From contig NZ_JAERMK010000003.1 of assembly GCF_016918015.1 (NCBI RefSeq), positions 234,971-267,250 on the forward strand: DNA of 32,280 bases, in the 5' to 3' direction. A program made the translations under genes and the position numbers. Under the pieces are notes generated by a model. The model was not told the DNA's origin and ran no database searches. It saw only the letters and a program-made list of their open reading frames with translations. The DNA comes from Glycomyces sp. YM15. Its GTDB lineage: Bacteria > Actinomycetota > Actinomycetes > Mycobacteriales > Micromonosporaceae. How positions within the stretch are numbered: position 1 is the first letter of the stretch; every line of letters begins with the position of its first letter. Positions 1 through 7,328 of the stretch are shown piece by piece.

Positions 1-62
1 GGCGCGTCGGTCACTTGGACGATGTGGCGGTGCTTTCGGGCCTTGGGTCCTCCCTCGGGTCG

Positions 63-86
63 GCGGGCGCCCTCGCGGGCGCCCGC
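63..86 (-). terminator. GC-rich hairpin, possible terminator of the GH30 gene
   Basis: A perfect 10-bp stem (GCGGGCGCCC with GGGCGCCCGC) encloses a 4-base loop. It lies about 45 bases beyond the stop codon of the minus-strand glycosidase gene. No clear U-run follows on the minus strand, so it is a rho-independent-like hairpin of the kind common in high-GC actinomycetes rather than a canonical terminator. Nothing else is recognised in bases 1-130; an upstream neighbour may end there. Confidence 0.5.
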
Positions 87-130
87 TTCGAGTAAGTGGA
101 GTACCCGCATTCGCCGGGTTCTCACCCGCG

Positions 131-1393
131 TCAGTTGATGACGAACGTCCGAATGCTGCGGGCGGGCAGCTGCGCGCCGAACGAGCCGTTCGTCATGGTG
201 GGGGAGGCATAGGCGGCGAGGGTGTTGTTGGCGTCGGTCAGCCAGGTCGAGACGGTGGCATTGCCGCCGCCCTGCACGGTGAACGGGAAGTAGGCGGGGG
301 ACGAGTTCTTGTTGATGGCGACGATGACGATCCGGGCGCCGCTCTTGAACGCCGTGATGTAGACGTTCGACTGGGGGTTCGCGGTCGCGGTGATCCGCTG
401 GTAGCCGGGCCGCACCCACTTCGAGAAGTGCGCCATGTTCGCGCCGCGCTTGGAGATCGTGCCGTCCTCGCGCATGGGGCCGTAGCTGCGGCGGATGTAC
501 CACCACACGTAGGTCTGGAAGCGGCCGTACACGAGCGCGCGGTGCATGTGCTCGCCGGTGTCGAGCGCGCCGGGCCAGAGGTCGGCCGAGTCGCTGCTGT
601 TGGGGTGGTAGACCTCGGTCATCCAGAGTTCCTTGCCGCCGCCCTTCTGCTGGAACAGCGGGTAGGGGAAGTCGGCGTTCTGGGTGCCGTAGAGGTGGGC
701 GCCGATGATGTCGACGTTGCCGAGGGCCTGGGGGTCGTTGAGGATCGGGTCGGACATGTTCTTGCGGTACTGGAACGATTCAGGCGCGATGACGCGGGTG
801 CCGATCGCGCCGGCGTTCTCGCGGCAGAACCTGAGCATCTCCTGCGGGGTCCAGGCGGTCCAGTCGTGCGCGTAGTCGGGTTCGTTCTGGACGGAGATGC
901 CGTAGAGGTCGACGCCGTTGTTCGCCATGAACTGGTCGAAGTCGTTGAGGTGCTGGACGTAGGCGTTGTACATGTCGTAGCGGAGGCGCTTGCCGCCCGA
1001 GAAGGTCTCGGTCATGTGCGCCGGCGGGTTCCAGGGGGAGGCGAACACCTTCGCTCCGAGTGCCCTGGCGCGCTGAGCGGTCGCGACTTCGCGGCTCCAG
1101 TTGGCGCGGTCCTCGTGGACGGGGATGCGGAGGATGGAGAAGCCGAGCTGGCCGGCGCCGTTGCCGAACGCGGTGTCGCGCTGGGCGGCGGTGAGGTCGG
1201 CGATCCAGACGCTGTGGTTCATGCCGCCGAAACCCTGGATGGTCTGCTGCACGGTCCCGGGTTCGACGGTGATGGTCGTCTGGGCGGCGGCCGGTGCGGC
1301 GGCGGCGAGTACCGGGAGTGCCGCGCCCGCGGTGATGAGGGATCGCCGTTTCAGCTTGGCCTTCGCGGTCCCGGGTTCGTTCGGATGACGCAT
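131..1393 (-). CDS. Secreted GH30-family glucuronoxylanase-like glycoside hydrolase
   Basis: The 420-residue product resembles GH30 subfamily 8 xylanases, which cut beta-1,4-xylan at sites set by glucuronic acid side groups. The N-terminus has a signal peptide with twin arginines (RRSLIT, about residues 16-21), a hydrophobic Ala-rich stretch and an AAA/AQ-type cleavage area near residue 38, so export by Tat or Sec is likely. The retaining-enzyme pair is visible: acid/base Glu171 in VQNEPDY and nucleophile Glu260 in LWMTEVYH. The barrel is followed by a beta-rich C-terminal region from about residue 345. The ATG has a strong AGGAGG-type ribosome site seven bases upstream. The gene stands alone, divergent from the ProC-like gene, with a promoter and palindromic operator candidates between them. 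Family assignment is good; exact substrate is inferred. Confidence 0.88.
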   Translation of the reverse strand: MRHPNEPGTAKAKLKRRSLITAGAALPVLAAAAPAAAQTTITVEPGTVQQTIQGFGGMNHSVWIADLTAAQRDTAFGNGAGQLGFSILRIPVHEDRANWSREVATAQRARALGAKVFASPWNPPAHMTETFSGGKRLRYDMYNAYVQHLNDFDQFMANNGVDLYGISVQNEPDYAHDWTAWTPQEMLRFCRENAGAIGTRVIAPESFQYRKNMSDPILNDPQALGNVDIIGAHLYGTQNADFPYPLFQQKGGGKELWMTEVYHPNSSDSADLWPGALDTGEHMHRALVYGRFQTYVWWYIRRSYGPMREDGTISKRGANMAHFSKWVRPGYQRITATANPQSNVYITAFKSGARIVIVAINKNSSPAYFPFTVQGGGNATVSTWLTDANNTLAAYASPTMTNGSFGAQLPARSIRTFVIN

Positions 1394-1420
1394 CGTTGCT
1401 CCTCCTGATTGCGAGAATCT

Positions 1421-1433
1421 TCGAAAATTTCGA
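1421..1433 (-). promoter_or_regulatory. Palindromic operator candidate (TCGAAAATTTCGA) in the GH30 leader
   Basis: TCGAAA and TTTCGA form a perfect inverted repeat around one central base. It sits between the predicted -10 element and the ribosome site of the glycosidase gene, where a bound repressor would block transcription. The CGAAAnTTTCG shape resembles inverted repeats that I recall being described upstream of actinomycete xylanase genes; that comparison is from memory. Confidence 0.5.
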
Positions 1434-1452
1434 GATACCGTTTGCCGATTTC

Positions 1453-1482
1453 AGGATAATTTTCGACTTGACGAGGTGTCAA
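1453..1482 (-). promoter_or_regulatory. Promoter of the GH30 gene
   Basis: On the minus strand a consensus -35 TTGACA (1477-1482) is followed after 18 bases by TATCCT (1453-1458), a 4/6 match to the -10 consensus. The predicted start would be near 1446, leaving a leader of about 50 bases that carries the palindrome at 1421-1433. A half-site-like TTTTCGA lies in the spacer at 1461-1467. Confidence 0.5.
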
Positions 1483-1529
1483 TGCCTGGTAAAACACTAA
1501 TTTTTATTGATAGACCTCAATGCCATGCT

Positions 1530-1542
1530 CCGAAACTTTCGG
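1530..1542. promoter_or_regulatory. Second palindrome of the same type (CCGAAACTTTCGG)
   Basis: CCGAAA and TTTCGG form a perfect inverted repeat around a central C, sharing the CGAAAnTTTCG core with the site at 1421-1433. Centres are 109 bases apart, and this copy lies just upstream of the -35 candidate of the ProC-like gene and upstream of the GH30 promoter. Two operators flanking a promoter suggest repression by looping or shared control of both genes (inference). Confidence 0.45.
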
Positions 1543-1545
1543 CCC

Positions 1546-1575
1546 TTGGCTCGCCTCGGATCCGTGCACTAGCCT
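1546..1575 (+). promoter_or_regulatory. Possible promoter of the ProC-like gene
   Basis: TTGGCT (1546-1551) and TAGCCT (1570-1575) are separated by 18 bases. A start near 1582 would leave a short leader holding only the AAGGAG ribosome site. The match is moderate and was judged by eye. Confidence 0.3.
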
Positions 1576-1600
1576 CAAACCCGACGACAAGGAGCACGCA

Positions 1601-2371
1601 GTGGAACGCATCGGATTCATCGGCGTAGGCGAGATCAGCAAGGCCATGGTGGAAGGACTCTGCGACGGCGTCGAAAGCCCGCCCGCCATCGACCTCTCCC
1701 CGCGAGGAGCCGCCACCGCCGCCGAACTGGCCGCGAAATACCCCGACGCCGTCGTCCGTGCGAGCAACCAGGAGGTCGCCGACCACGCCGACGTCGTGGT
1801 CCTCGCCCTGCGACGCGCCGACCGCGGCGCCCTCGCCGGACTCCGCGTCGGCGCCGACAAGACCGTCGTCAACGTGATCCCCGGTGTGCCGCACGACGAA
1901 CTGCGCGAACTCCTCGACACCGAGGCCGACCTCGTCTCGGCCATCCCCCTGCCCACCGTGCGCGAACGCCGGTCCGTCACCGTCACCTACCCGGCCCACC
2001 CGGTGGCCGACGCGCTCTTCGACCGCCTCGGCGGCGCCCAACCCGTCGCGGACCTGACGGCCTACAACGTCTGCTCCTCGCTCTCGAGCACCATCAGCAC
2101 CCACTACGCCTACCTCGCCGCCCTCACCGACTGGGCCGCCCGGCACGGCGTCCCCACCGAAGCCGCCGACCGCTACCTCCGCAGCCTCTACCAGAACGTA
2201 GGACGCTCACTCGGCGACGAGACCCGCACCCTTCACCGCCTCGCCGCCGAACACGAGACGCCCGGCGGCAGCAACGAGCGCGTCCGCACCACCTGGTTCG
2301 ACGAGGCCAACACCGAAGCCCTCGGCACCGCCCTCGACGGACTCCTCGCCGACCTCGAGAAGCCGGAGTGA
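1601..2371 (+). CDS. Pyrroline-5-carboxylate reductase-like (ProC family) protein
   Basis: The product (256 residues) is a Rossmann-fold NAD(P)-dependent reductase of the ProC type, which reduces 1-pyrroline-5-carboxylate to proline. The N-terminal dinucleotide-binding loop IGFIGVGEISKAM (residues 3-15) is clear; a middle segment VVNVIPGVPHDEL followed by AIPLPTV matches the conserved ProC substrate-site region, and the helical C-terminal dimer domain follows. The GTG at 1601 is chosen over the ATG at 1520 because AAGGAG lies 6 bases before it and the protein then begins directly at the first beta strand, as is normal for the family. The Gly-rich loop and C-terminus are divergent from housekeeping ProC, so it may act on a related imine or be a paralogue. 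A 15-bp tandem repeat starts at its stop codon. Confidence 0.72.
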   Translation: MERIGFIGVGEISKAMVEGLCDGVESPPAIDLSPRGAATAAELAAKYPDAVVRASNQEVADHADVVVLALRRADRGALAGLRVGADKTVVNVIPGVPHDELRELLDTEADLVSAIPLPTVRERRSVTVTYPAHPVADALFDRLGGAQPVADLTAYNVCSSLSSTISTHYAYLAALTDWAARHGVPTEAADRYLRSLYQNVGRSLGDETRTLHRLAAEHETPGGSNERVRTTWFDEANTEALGTALDGLLADLEKPE

Positions 2372-2412
2372 AGAAAGGCGCGGTGAAGAAAGGCGCGGTG
2401 AAGAAAGGCGCG
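2368..2412 (+). repeat. Three perfect tandem copies of a 15-bp unit
   Basis: The unit GTGAAGAAAGGCGCG occurs at 2368-2382, 2383-2397 and 2398-2412, followed by a further GTGA. The first copy includes the stop codon of the ProC-like gene (TGA at 2369-2371). The unit is five codons long, each copy begins with a GTG, and it would read VKKGA in that frame. It looks like a slippage duplication; no function is evident. Confidence 0.9.
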
Positions 2413-2531
2413 GTGAGCGGGGAACCGACACGCGTCAGGACCGACGACAGGCGAAAGCAAGCCCGGTGACAGCACGGAGGCCCATCGTTATGGCATCAAG
2501 CCAGCGAGGCCACACCGAAAGAGGCACCGAG

Positions 2532-3371
2532 ATGCACACCTTCAACACCCCCGCGCCGATCACCGCCGCCGTCGACATCATCCTCGGCGACATCCGCTTC
2601 ACCGCCGCCGACCGCACCGACACCACCGTCAAGGTCGAACCGATCGACCCGACCCGCAAGCTCGACGTCGAAGCCGCCGAGAAGGTCAACGTCGAATTCG
2701 AAGCCGGCAGGCTGCGCGTCTGGCACCCCAGGCTCCGCGCCGCCTTCACCCGCAAATTCGGATCCGTCCGCATCACCGTGGCACTCCCCACCGGCTCCAA
2801 CGTGCAGGGCGACACCGCCGACGGCGAATACGCCGTGCGCGGCCGGGTCGGCGCCTGCACCCTCAAGAACGCCATCGGCGACATCAAAGTCGCCGAGGCC
2901 GATGCGGTGAAGCTCAAGACCACCGGCGGCCGCGTCCACGTCGACCAGGTCCACGGCGAAGCGGAGGTCAGCGGCAGCGGCGACATCAAGGTCCACCGCG
3001 TCGGCGGCGAGGCGACGGTGAAGAACATCGGCGGCACCACCTGGATCGGCGAAGCCGACGGCGACCTCCGCGTCAACTCCGCCAACGGCCCCATCGCCAT
3101 CGACACCGCCCACGCCGCCGTCGACGCCAAGACCGCGATCGGCGACATCACGGTCGGCACGATCGGCACCGGCACCGTCGAACTCACCACCGCCATCGGC
3201 AGGCTCCAGATCGGCGTCCCCCAGGGCACCGCCGTCGAACTGGACGCGAAGTCCGCGACGGGCCGCGTGCACCAGCACACGGCGGTGCAAGGCACCCCCG
3301 AGCACGCCGTGAAAGTGCGCGCCCGCACCAGCGGCGGCGACATCCACGTCAATCCGGCGCTGGCGCACTAA
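2532..3371 (+). CDS. DUF4097-family beta-repeat protein
   Basis: The product (279 residues) has the repeating pattern of DUF4097 proteins: short strands with GD-I motifs (AIGDIKV, GSGDIKV, TAIGDITV, SGGDIHV) that build a right-handed beta structure, and an N-terminal segment with the typical hydrophobic strand ITAAVDIILGDIRFTA. No signal peptide or membrane segment is seen, so it should be cytoplasmic. The ATG at 2532 is preferred to the upstream ATG at 2466 because an AAGAGG-like ribosome site precedes it and the conserved fold begins right after it. The family's function is unknown; members often sit near regulators or transporters. It converges on the SARP regulator with only 15 bases between stops. 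Confidence 0.75.
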   Translation: MHTFNTPAPITAAVDIILGDIRFTAADRTDTTVKVEPIDPTRKLDVEAAEKVNVEFEAGRLRVWHPRLRAAFTRKFGSVRITVALPTGSNVQGDTADGEYAVRGRVGACTLKNAIGDIKVAEADAVKLKTTGGRVHVDQVHGEAEVSGSGDIKVHRVGGEATVKNIGGTTWIGEADGDLRVNSANGPIAIDTAHAAVDAKTAIGDITVGTIGTGTVELTTAIGRLQIGVPQGTAVELDAKSATGRVHQHTAVQGTPEHAVKVRARTSGGDIHVNPALAH

Positions 3372-3386
3372 CGACCTTGCGCGCCT

Positions 3387-6300
3387 TCACGAACCGAGAA
3401 CGGACTCCGCCAACGCGTTCCAGTCCCGTTCCCGGCCGGCGCCCGCCGCCTCGTCGAACGCCGCTTCGCCGAGGCGGTTCCGCGCGTCCTCAGCGATCCG
3501 CACGCCGTCGAACACCGTCAGATCCACCGCGCCGCGGACCACGTCCGCCGCCGCCAGCAGCCGCACGGCCTCGACGTCCTTCCCCTGCCGCACAGCGAGA
3601 TCCGCGATCCCGATCAGCGCTTGCGCGATCATCGGAGGGTACGACAACCCCACCGCCGCCTCGAGCGCCTCCCGCCGCAAGCCGCGCGCCCGGTCGAGGT
3701 CGTCGGTGAGATAGCCGCTGAAGTCGAGCACCGCGAACTGGATCCCGACCCCTTCGGTCTCCGGCTGGACCGCCGCCGTCGACACCAGTTCGCGCGCCTC
3801 GTCCAGGTCCCCGCGCCAGCGCGCCAAGTGCGCCTTCGCGAACGTCAGCTCGGCGATCGTGCCCGGCCACGAGATCCCGGCCGCGAGCGCCTCCGCCTGC
3901 GCCAGCGCCGCGGCGCTGGCGCGCTCGTCGCCGTGCAGCCAGTAGAGCTGGGCCTGGCGCACCCGCGCGCTGAGGACCTCTTCGGTGGAGCCGAGTTCGG
4001 CGAGTGCCGCGGCCGCCTCGTCGATCTGCTTGCAGGCCTTGGCGAACTGACCGCGTGCGGCGATCCGCTCGGCCAGGAACATGATCGCCGAGGAGACGCC
4101 CCAGCGGTCGCCGATGGCGCGGAACTCGTTGAGGGACAACTCGACGTCGCTGTCCACATCGGTCTCGTCGCTGCCGATCACGAGCCGCAGGCGGCCGCGC
4201 GCGAGCCGCGCCTGCGCCCGCACCCACGGGTCGGCGTCGGCCACGAGCGGATCGAACGCGGAGAGGAAGTCCGTGGGGGCCTCCAGCATTCGCGCGAGCG
4301 GCGCGATGAAGCCGAGCATCTGGTGGCGGGAGCTGCTGCGCCGCGCCGCCGCGTTCGCGGCCTGGATCCACTCCTGCGCCTGGTACTGGTCGCCGCCGTA
4401 GCCGGAGGTGAGGAACATGGCGACGACGGTGCCGTTCAGGGCCCGGATGTCGTCCGGCGCTGCGCCTTCGAGGGAGCCCGCGGCGACGGCGAGCTCGAGC
4501 CCCTCGGTGCGGTGCCCGCTGAGGTACCAGTACCAGCCGGCGGCGCCGGTGAGCCGCATCGCCTCGGCGGCCCAGCCGTCGGCGATCGCAGAACGCAGGG
4601 CCGCGTTGATGTTGTCGTGCTCGGTTTCGAGGGCGGCGAGCCAGGTCAGCTGCTCGGCGCCGCGCAGGTGCGCGTCGGCGGTCTCGGCGAGTTCGGTGAC
4701 GTGGTCGAGGTGCGCGCGGCGGGCGGCGGCCGGGTCGCCGTCCTCGGTGAGGCGCTGGGCCGCGTACTCGCGGATGGTGTTGAGCATCCGGTAGCGCGGC
4801 TCGCCCTCGCCGTCGGTGCGCAGCAGCGACTTCTCGGTGAGGGCGGTCAGTAGGTCGAGGGCGAACTCTCCTGGGGGGCAGACTCGTTCGGCCGCTTCGA
4901 GGCTCACGCCGCCGGTGAAGACCGAGAGGCGTCGCAGGAGCTCGCGTTCGGCCTCGCTGAGGAGGTCCCAGCTCCAGTCGACGACCGCTCGGAGGGTCCG
5001 GTGGTGGGCCATCGCGGTGCGGCTGCCGCCGGTGAGGAGCTGGAAGCGGTCGTCGATGCGGTCCGCCAGCTGGTCGACGGACATGGTGCGCAGGCGGGCC
5101 GCGGCCAGTTCGATCGCGAGCGGCATCCCGTCGAGCGCCCGACAGATTCGAGCCATAGTGGACAGTGTGGCCTCGTCGCCGCCGATGTTGCGGCGCACGG
5201 CCTCGGCCCGGTCCCTCAAGAGCCGCACGGCGGGGGAGGCGGCGGCCTCCTGCGGGCTCGCGTCCTCGGCCGGCAGCGCGAGCGGCTCGACCTGCCACAG
5301 CGCCTCGCCGGTGATGCCGAGCGGCTCCCGGCTGGTGGCGATGATGCGCAGACTCCGGCAATCGCCGAGGAGCCGGTGGGTGAACGCCGAGACCTCCTCG
5401 ATCACGTGCTCGCAGTTGTCGAGGACGAGCAGCATCACGCGGTCGCGGATCGCGGCCGTGAGCCGCTCCGTCGCGTCGCCGCCCGCCGCGCCCTGCTGGT
5501 CGCGCAGCCCGATCGCGGTCAGGACCGCTTGCGCCAGTTCGCCTTCGGCGTCGAGCGGCGCCAGCTCCACGAGCCACGCCCCGTCCGGCAGGTCACCGAG
5601 CATCGACCGCGCGGTCTCACTCGCGAGCCGGGTCTTGCCCGCGCCGCCCGGGCCCGCGAGCGTGACGAGGCGATGCCGGGACGCCAGGTCGGCGACGGCG
5701 GCGATGTCGTCTTCCTTCCCCACGAACGCGGTCAGCTCCGCGCGCAGGTTCGTGCGGCGACTCGTAGTGCGGCCGCCGATCTCGCCGCGCAGCAGTGCGA
5801 TGTTCAACGCCGAGAGCTCCGCGGAGGGGTCCACGCCCAGCTCCTCGCCCAGCCGCTCCGAGAGCTGCTGATACACCGTGAGCGCCTCCGCGCCACGCCC
5901 GGCCTCGGCGAGCGCCCGCATCAGAGCCGCCACGAAACCCTCGCGCATCGGGTACTTCGCGACCAGGTCGGTCAGCTCGGTGACGAGGTCCGCGCCGCGC
6001 CCGAGCCGCACCTCGGCCTCCACCCGGTCGCCCAGCACCGAGACGTACCGCTCGTTCAAGCCCACGACCACCGCGTCGAACGCCTTGCTGCCCAAAAGGG
6101 CGATGCCCTCCATGGCGGCACCCCGCCACAGGCCCAGGGCCTCCCGCAAGAGCTCGACCTTCTCGGCGTCCTCGGCGTCGCGGGCCCGCGCGACCAGGGC
6201 CTCGAAGCGGCCCACGTCCACCGCATCGGGCGCCACCGCCAGCAGGTACCCGCCGGCCTTCGACTCGACCGAGCCCTTAGGGAGGGCCTTGCGCAGGCGG

Positions 6301-6500
6301 GACACCAAGACCTGCAAGGCGTTCGCCTCATCGGAGGGCGGTTCCTCGCCCCAGATCCAGTCGACCAGCCGCGTCCGCGGCACGATCCGCCCGGGCTCGA
6401 GCGCCAGCGCCGCCAGCAGCGCCCTCGACCGCGCCCCGGGGATCTCGAGGGTCTCATCGCCTACGTGCACCTGAAACGCGCCCAGCAATCCGATTCTCAC
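3387..6500 (-). CDS. AfsR/SARP-type regulator: winged-helix, BTAD, NB-ARC ATPase and TPR-like region
   Basis: This 1037-residue protein is a large SARP-family transcription activator. From the N-terminus: an OmpR-like winged helix (about 1-88, IGLLGAFQV...), a bacterial transcriptional activation domain (about 95-240, ending GEELGVDPSAEL), an NB-ARC/AP-ATPase module with Walker A GPGGAGKT (283-290) and Walker B LLVLDN (357-362), a winged segment with SREPL and GMPLAIELAAARL, and an alpha-helical TPR-like C-terminal half. Such proteins activate secondary-metabolite or stress genes, with ATP-dependent oligomerisation controlling DNA binding. GTG at 6500 is chosen because the winged helix starts there and a GAGG-like site precedes it; an ATG-type start at 6536 is possible. 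It is divergent from the small membrane protein/ECF cassette. Its target genes are not visible. Confidence 0.88.
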   Translation of the reverse strand: MRIGLLGAFQVHVGDETLEIPGARSRALLAALALEPGRIVPRTRLVDWIWGEEPPSDEANALQVLVSRLRKALPKGSVESKAGGYLLAVAPDAVDVGRFEALVARARDAEDAEKVELLREALGLWRGAAMEGIALLGSKAFDAVVVGLNERYVSVLGDRVEAEVRLGRGADLVTELTDLVAKYPMREGFVAALMRALAEAGRGAEALTVYQQLSERLGEELGVDPSAELSALNIALLRGEIGGRTTSRRTNLRAELTAFVGKEDDIAAVADLASRHRLVTLAGPGGAGKTRLASETARSMLGDLPDGAWLVELAPLDAEGELAQAVLTAIGLRDQQGAAGGDATERLTAAIRDRVMLLVLDNCEHVIEEVSAFTHRLLGDCRSLRIIATSREPLGITGEALWQVEPLALPAEDASPQEAAASPAVRLLRDRAEAVRRNIGGDEATLSTMARICRALDGMPLAIELAAARLRTMSVDQLADRIDDRFQLLTGGSRTAMAHHRTLRAVVDWSWDLLSEAERELLRRLSVFTGGVSLEAAERVCPPGEFALDLLTALTEKSLLRTDGEGEPRYRMLNTIREYAAQRLTEDGDPAAARRAHLDHVTELAETADAHLRGAEQLTWLAALETEHDNINAALRSAIADGWAAEAMRLTGAAGWYWYLSGHRTEGLELAVAAGSLEGAAPDDIRALNGTVVAMFLTSGYGGDQYQAQEWIQAANAAARRSSSRHQMLGFIAPLARMLEAPTDFLSAFDPLVADADPWVRAQARLARGRLRLVIGSDETDVDSDVELSLNEFRAIGDRWGVSSAIMFLAERIAARGQFAKACKQIDEAAAALAELGSTEEVLSARVRQAQLYWLHGDERASAAALAQAEALAAGISWPGTIAELTFAKAHLARWRGDLDEARELVSTAAVQPETEGVGIQFAVLDFSGYLTDDLDRARGLRREALEAAVGLSYPPMIAQALIGIADLAVRQGKDVEAVRLLAAADVVRGAVDLTVFDGVRIAEDARNRLGEAAFDEAAGAGRERDWNALAESVLGS

Positions 6501-6528
6501 CGCCTCATCTTGCCGCACCGGCGTCCAT

Positions 6529-6546
6529 CGATACAACGCCGATACA
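6529..6546 (-). promoter_or_regulatory. Direct heptamer repeats 11 bp apart upstream of the SARP gene
   Basis: On the minus strand TGTATCG occurs twice (plus-strand CGATACA at 6529-6535 and 6540-6546) with an exact 11-bp period, 29-46 bases before the regulator's start. SARP proteins are known to bind direct heptamer repeats spaced by 11 bp, so this could be an autoregulatory site. Only two copies are present, and TGTATC could also be part of a -10 element. Confidence 0.35.
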
Positions 6547-6652
6547 TTCGGAGCGAGCGCGAGAAGACCCGGACCGGAGCGAATCCTTTGCGCCGGCGCC
6601 CGCCTCTCTTGTCCGTCCGGTCAGATGGGCCGGTCCGGAGGTGGAGGTCGTC

Positions 6653-6790
6653 GTGGTCGTCGGTATCGCAGTCGGAGTTCTGTTGCTGCTCATGGGCATG
6701 TGCAGCGTCGCGGTGCTCCGGAGGAGGGCACGGTCGTTGAGGGGGCGGTCTTCGAAGGGACGGTCTTCGAATGGACAGTCGCGTGGCTGA
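6653..6790 (+). CDS. Small single-span membrane protein upstream of the ECF sigma gene
   Basis: A 45-residue reading frame begins at GTG 6653 with GGAGG five bases before it. It encodes one hydrophobic helix (residues 1-21, VVGIAVGVLLLLMGMCSVAVL) followed by a strongly basic Arg/Ser tail containing the repeat GRSSKGRSSNGQS. It overlaps the start of the ECF sigma gene by 20 bases in another frame, which suggests translational coupling. I do not recognise a family. It may help place or regulate the sigma factor, or be a chance frame; the good ribosome site and clean topology argue for a real gene. Confidence 0.42.
   Translation: MVVGIAVGVLLLLMGMCSVAVLRRRARSLRGRSSKGRSSNGQSRG
6731..6775 (+). repeat. 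15-bp tandem repeats across the small-protein/sigma junction
   Basis: CGGTCTTCGAAGGGA (6746-6760) and CGGTCTTCGAATGGA (6761-6775) differ by one base, and a more degenerate copy precedes them at 6731-6745. The last copy contains the ATG of the sigma gene. In the small membrane protein the copies encode its Arg/Ser tail. Confidence 0.8.
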
Positions 6791-7328
6791 GACGAGCTGG
6801 CCGGGCGAGGCGCTGATCGCCGCCGCGCAGGACGGGGACAGCCGGGCGATCACCGCGCTGGTCTCGGGCTCGCACCCGCACGTGCGCCGGTTCGCGCATT
6901 CGCTCTGCGCCACACCGCAGGACGCGGAGGACGCGGCGCAGGAGGCGCTCATCATCCTGTACCGCAAGATCGGGATGCTGCGCGCCACCGGAGCGCTCGC
7001 GGCGTGGATGTTCCGCATCGTGCGCAACGAATGCGTGCGCCGCGCCATGGCCGTGCGCCATCGCGGCCCACTCCCCGAACGGGTCGCGCCCTCCGCCGAG
7101 GAGGAGGCGCTGCAGCTCCTGGAGGCCGGGATCGTCGCCGAAGCGATCGCCGCCCTGCCGTCCGAGCAGCGCCGGGTGCTCATCATGCGCGACGTCCAGG
7201 GCTACAGCGGCCGCATGACCGCCGACGCCCTCGGCATCAGCACGGCCGCCATGAAATCCCGGCTCCACCGCGCCCGCGCCGCCGTCCAGGCGGGCCTGGG
7301 CCGCACCGAAGGGGACCGCCGTGCGTGA
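6771..7328 (+). CDS. ECF-type (group 4) RNA polymerase sigma factor
   Basis: The 185-residue product is an extracytoplasmic-function sigma factor that would direct RNA polymerase to a small regulon. Region 2 spans about residues 25-95, with the conserved DAEDAAQEALIILYRKI helix and AWMFRIVRNECVRR. Region 4 spans about 127-170, LPSEQRRVLIMRDVQGYS...GISTAAMKSRLHRARA, a typical helix-turn-helix. No C-terminal extension is present. A GTG at 6786 is an alternative start. It overlaps the preceding small membrane ORF by 20 bases and the next gene by 8 bases, so the three are probably one operon. No recognisable zinc-type anti-sigma factor (HxxxCxxC) is adjacent; one of the small membrane proteins may fill that role (inference). 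Confidence 0.88.
   Translation: MDSRVAETSWPGEALIAAAQDGDSRAITALVSGSHPHVRRFAHSLCATPQDAEDAAQEALIILYRKIGMLRATGALAAWMFRIVRNECVRRAMAVRHRGPLPERVAPSAEEEALQLLEAGIVAEAIAALPSEQRRVLIMRDVQGYSGRMTADALGISTAAMKSRLHRARAAVQAGLGRTEGDRRA

Noticed and set aside
428..1408. Long plus-strand frame opposite the GH30 gene
   Set aside because: It is the antisense shadow of a clear glycosidase gene, with no recognisable motif and a Val/Gly/Ala-biased composition typical of GC-rich antisense frames.
1520..1600. N-terminal extension of the ProC-like protein from an ATG at 1520
   Set aside because: The extra 27 residues run through the promoter and palindrome; AAGGAG and the Rossmann start support GTG 1601.
3490..5577. 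Long alternative frame inside the SARP regulator
   Set aside because: Arg/Ala/Pro-rich shadow frame; the other minus-strand frame has clear SARP and NB-ARC motifs.
6625..6816. 63-residue plus-strand frame upstream of the sigma gene
   Set aside because: Gly/Arg-rich with no membrane segment or ribosome site; the overlapping 6653-6790 frame is far better.
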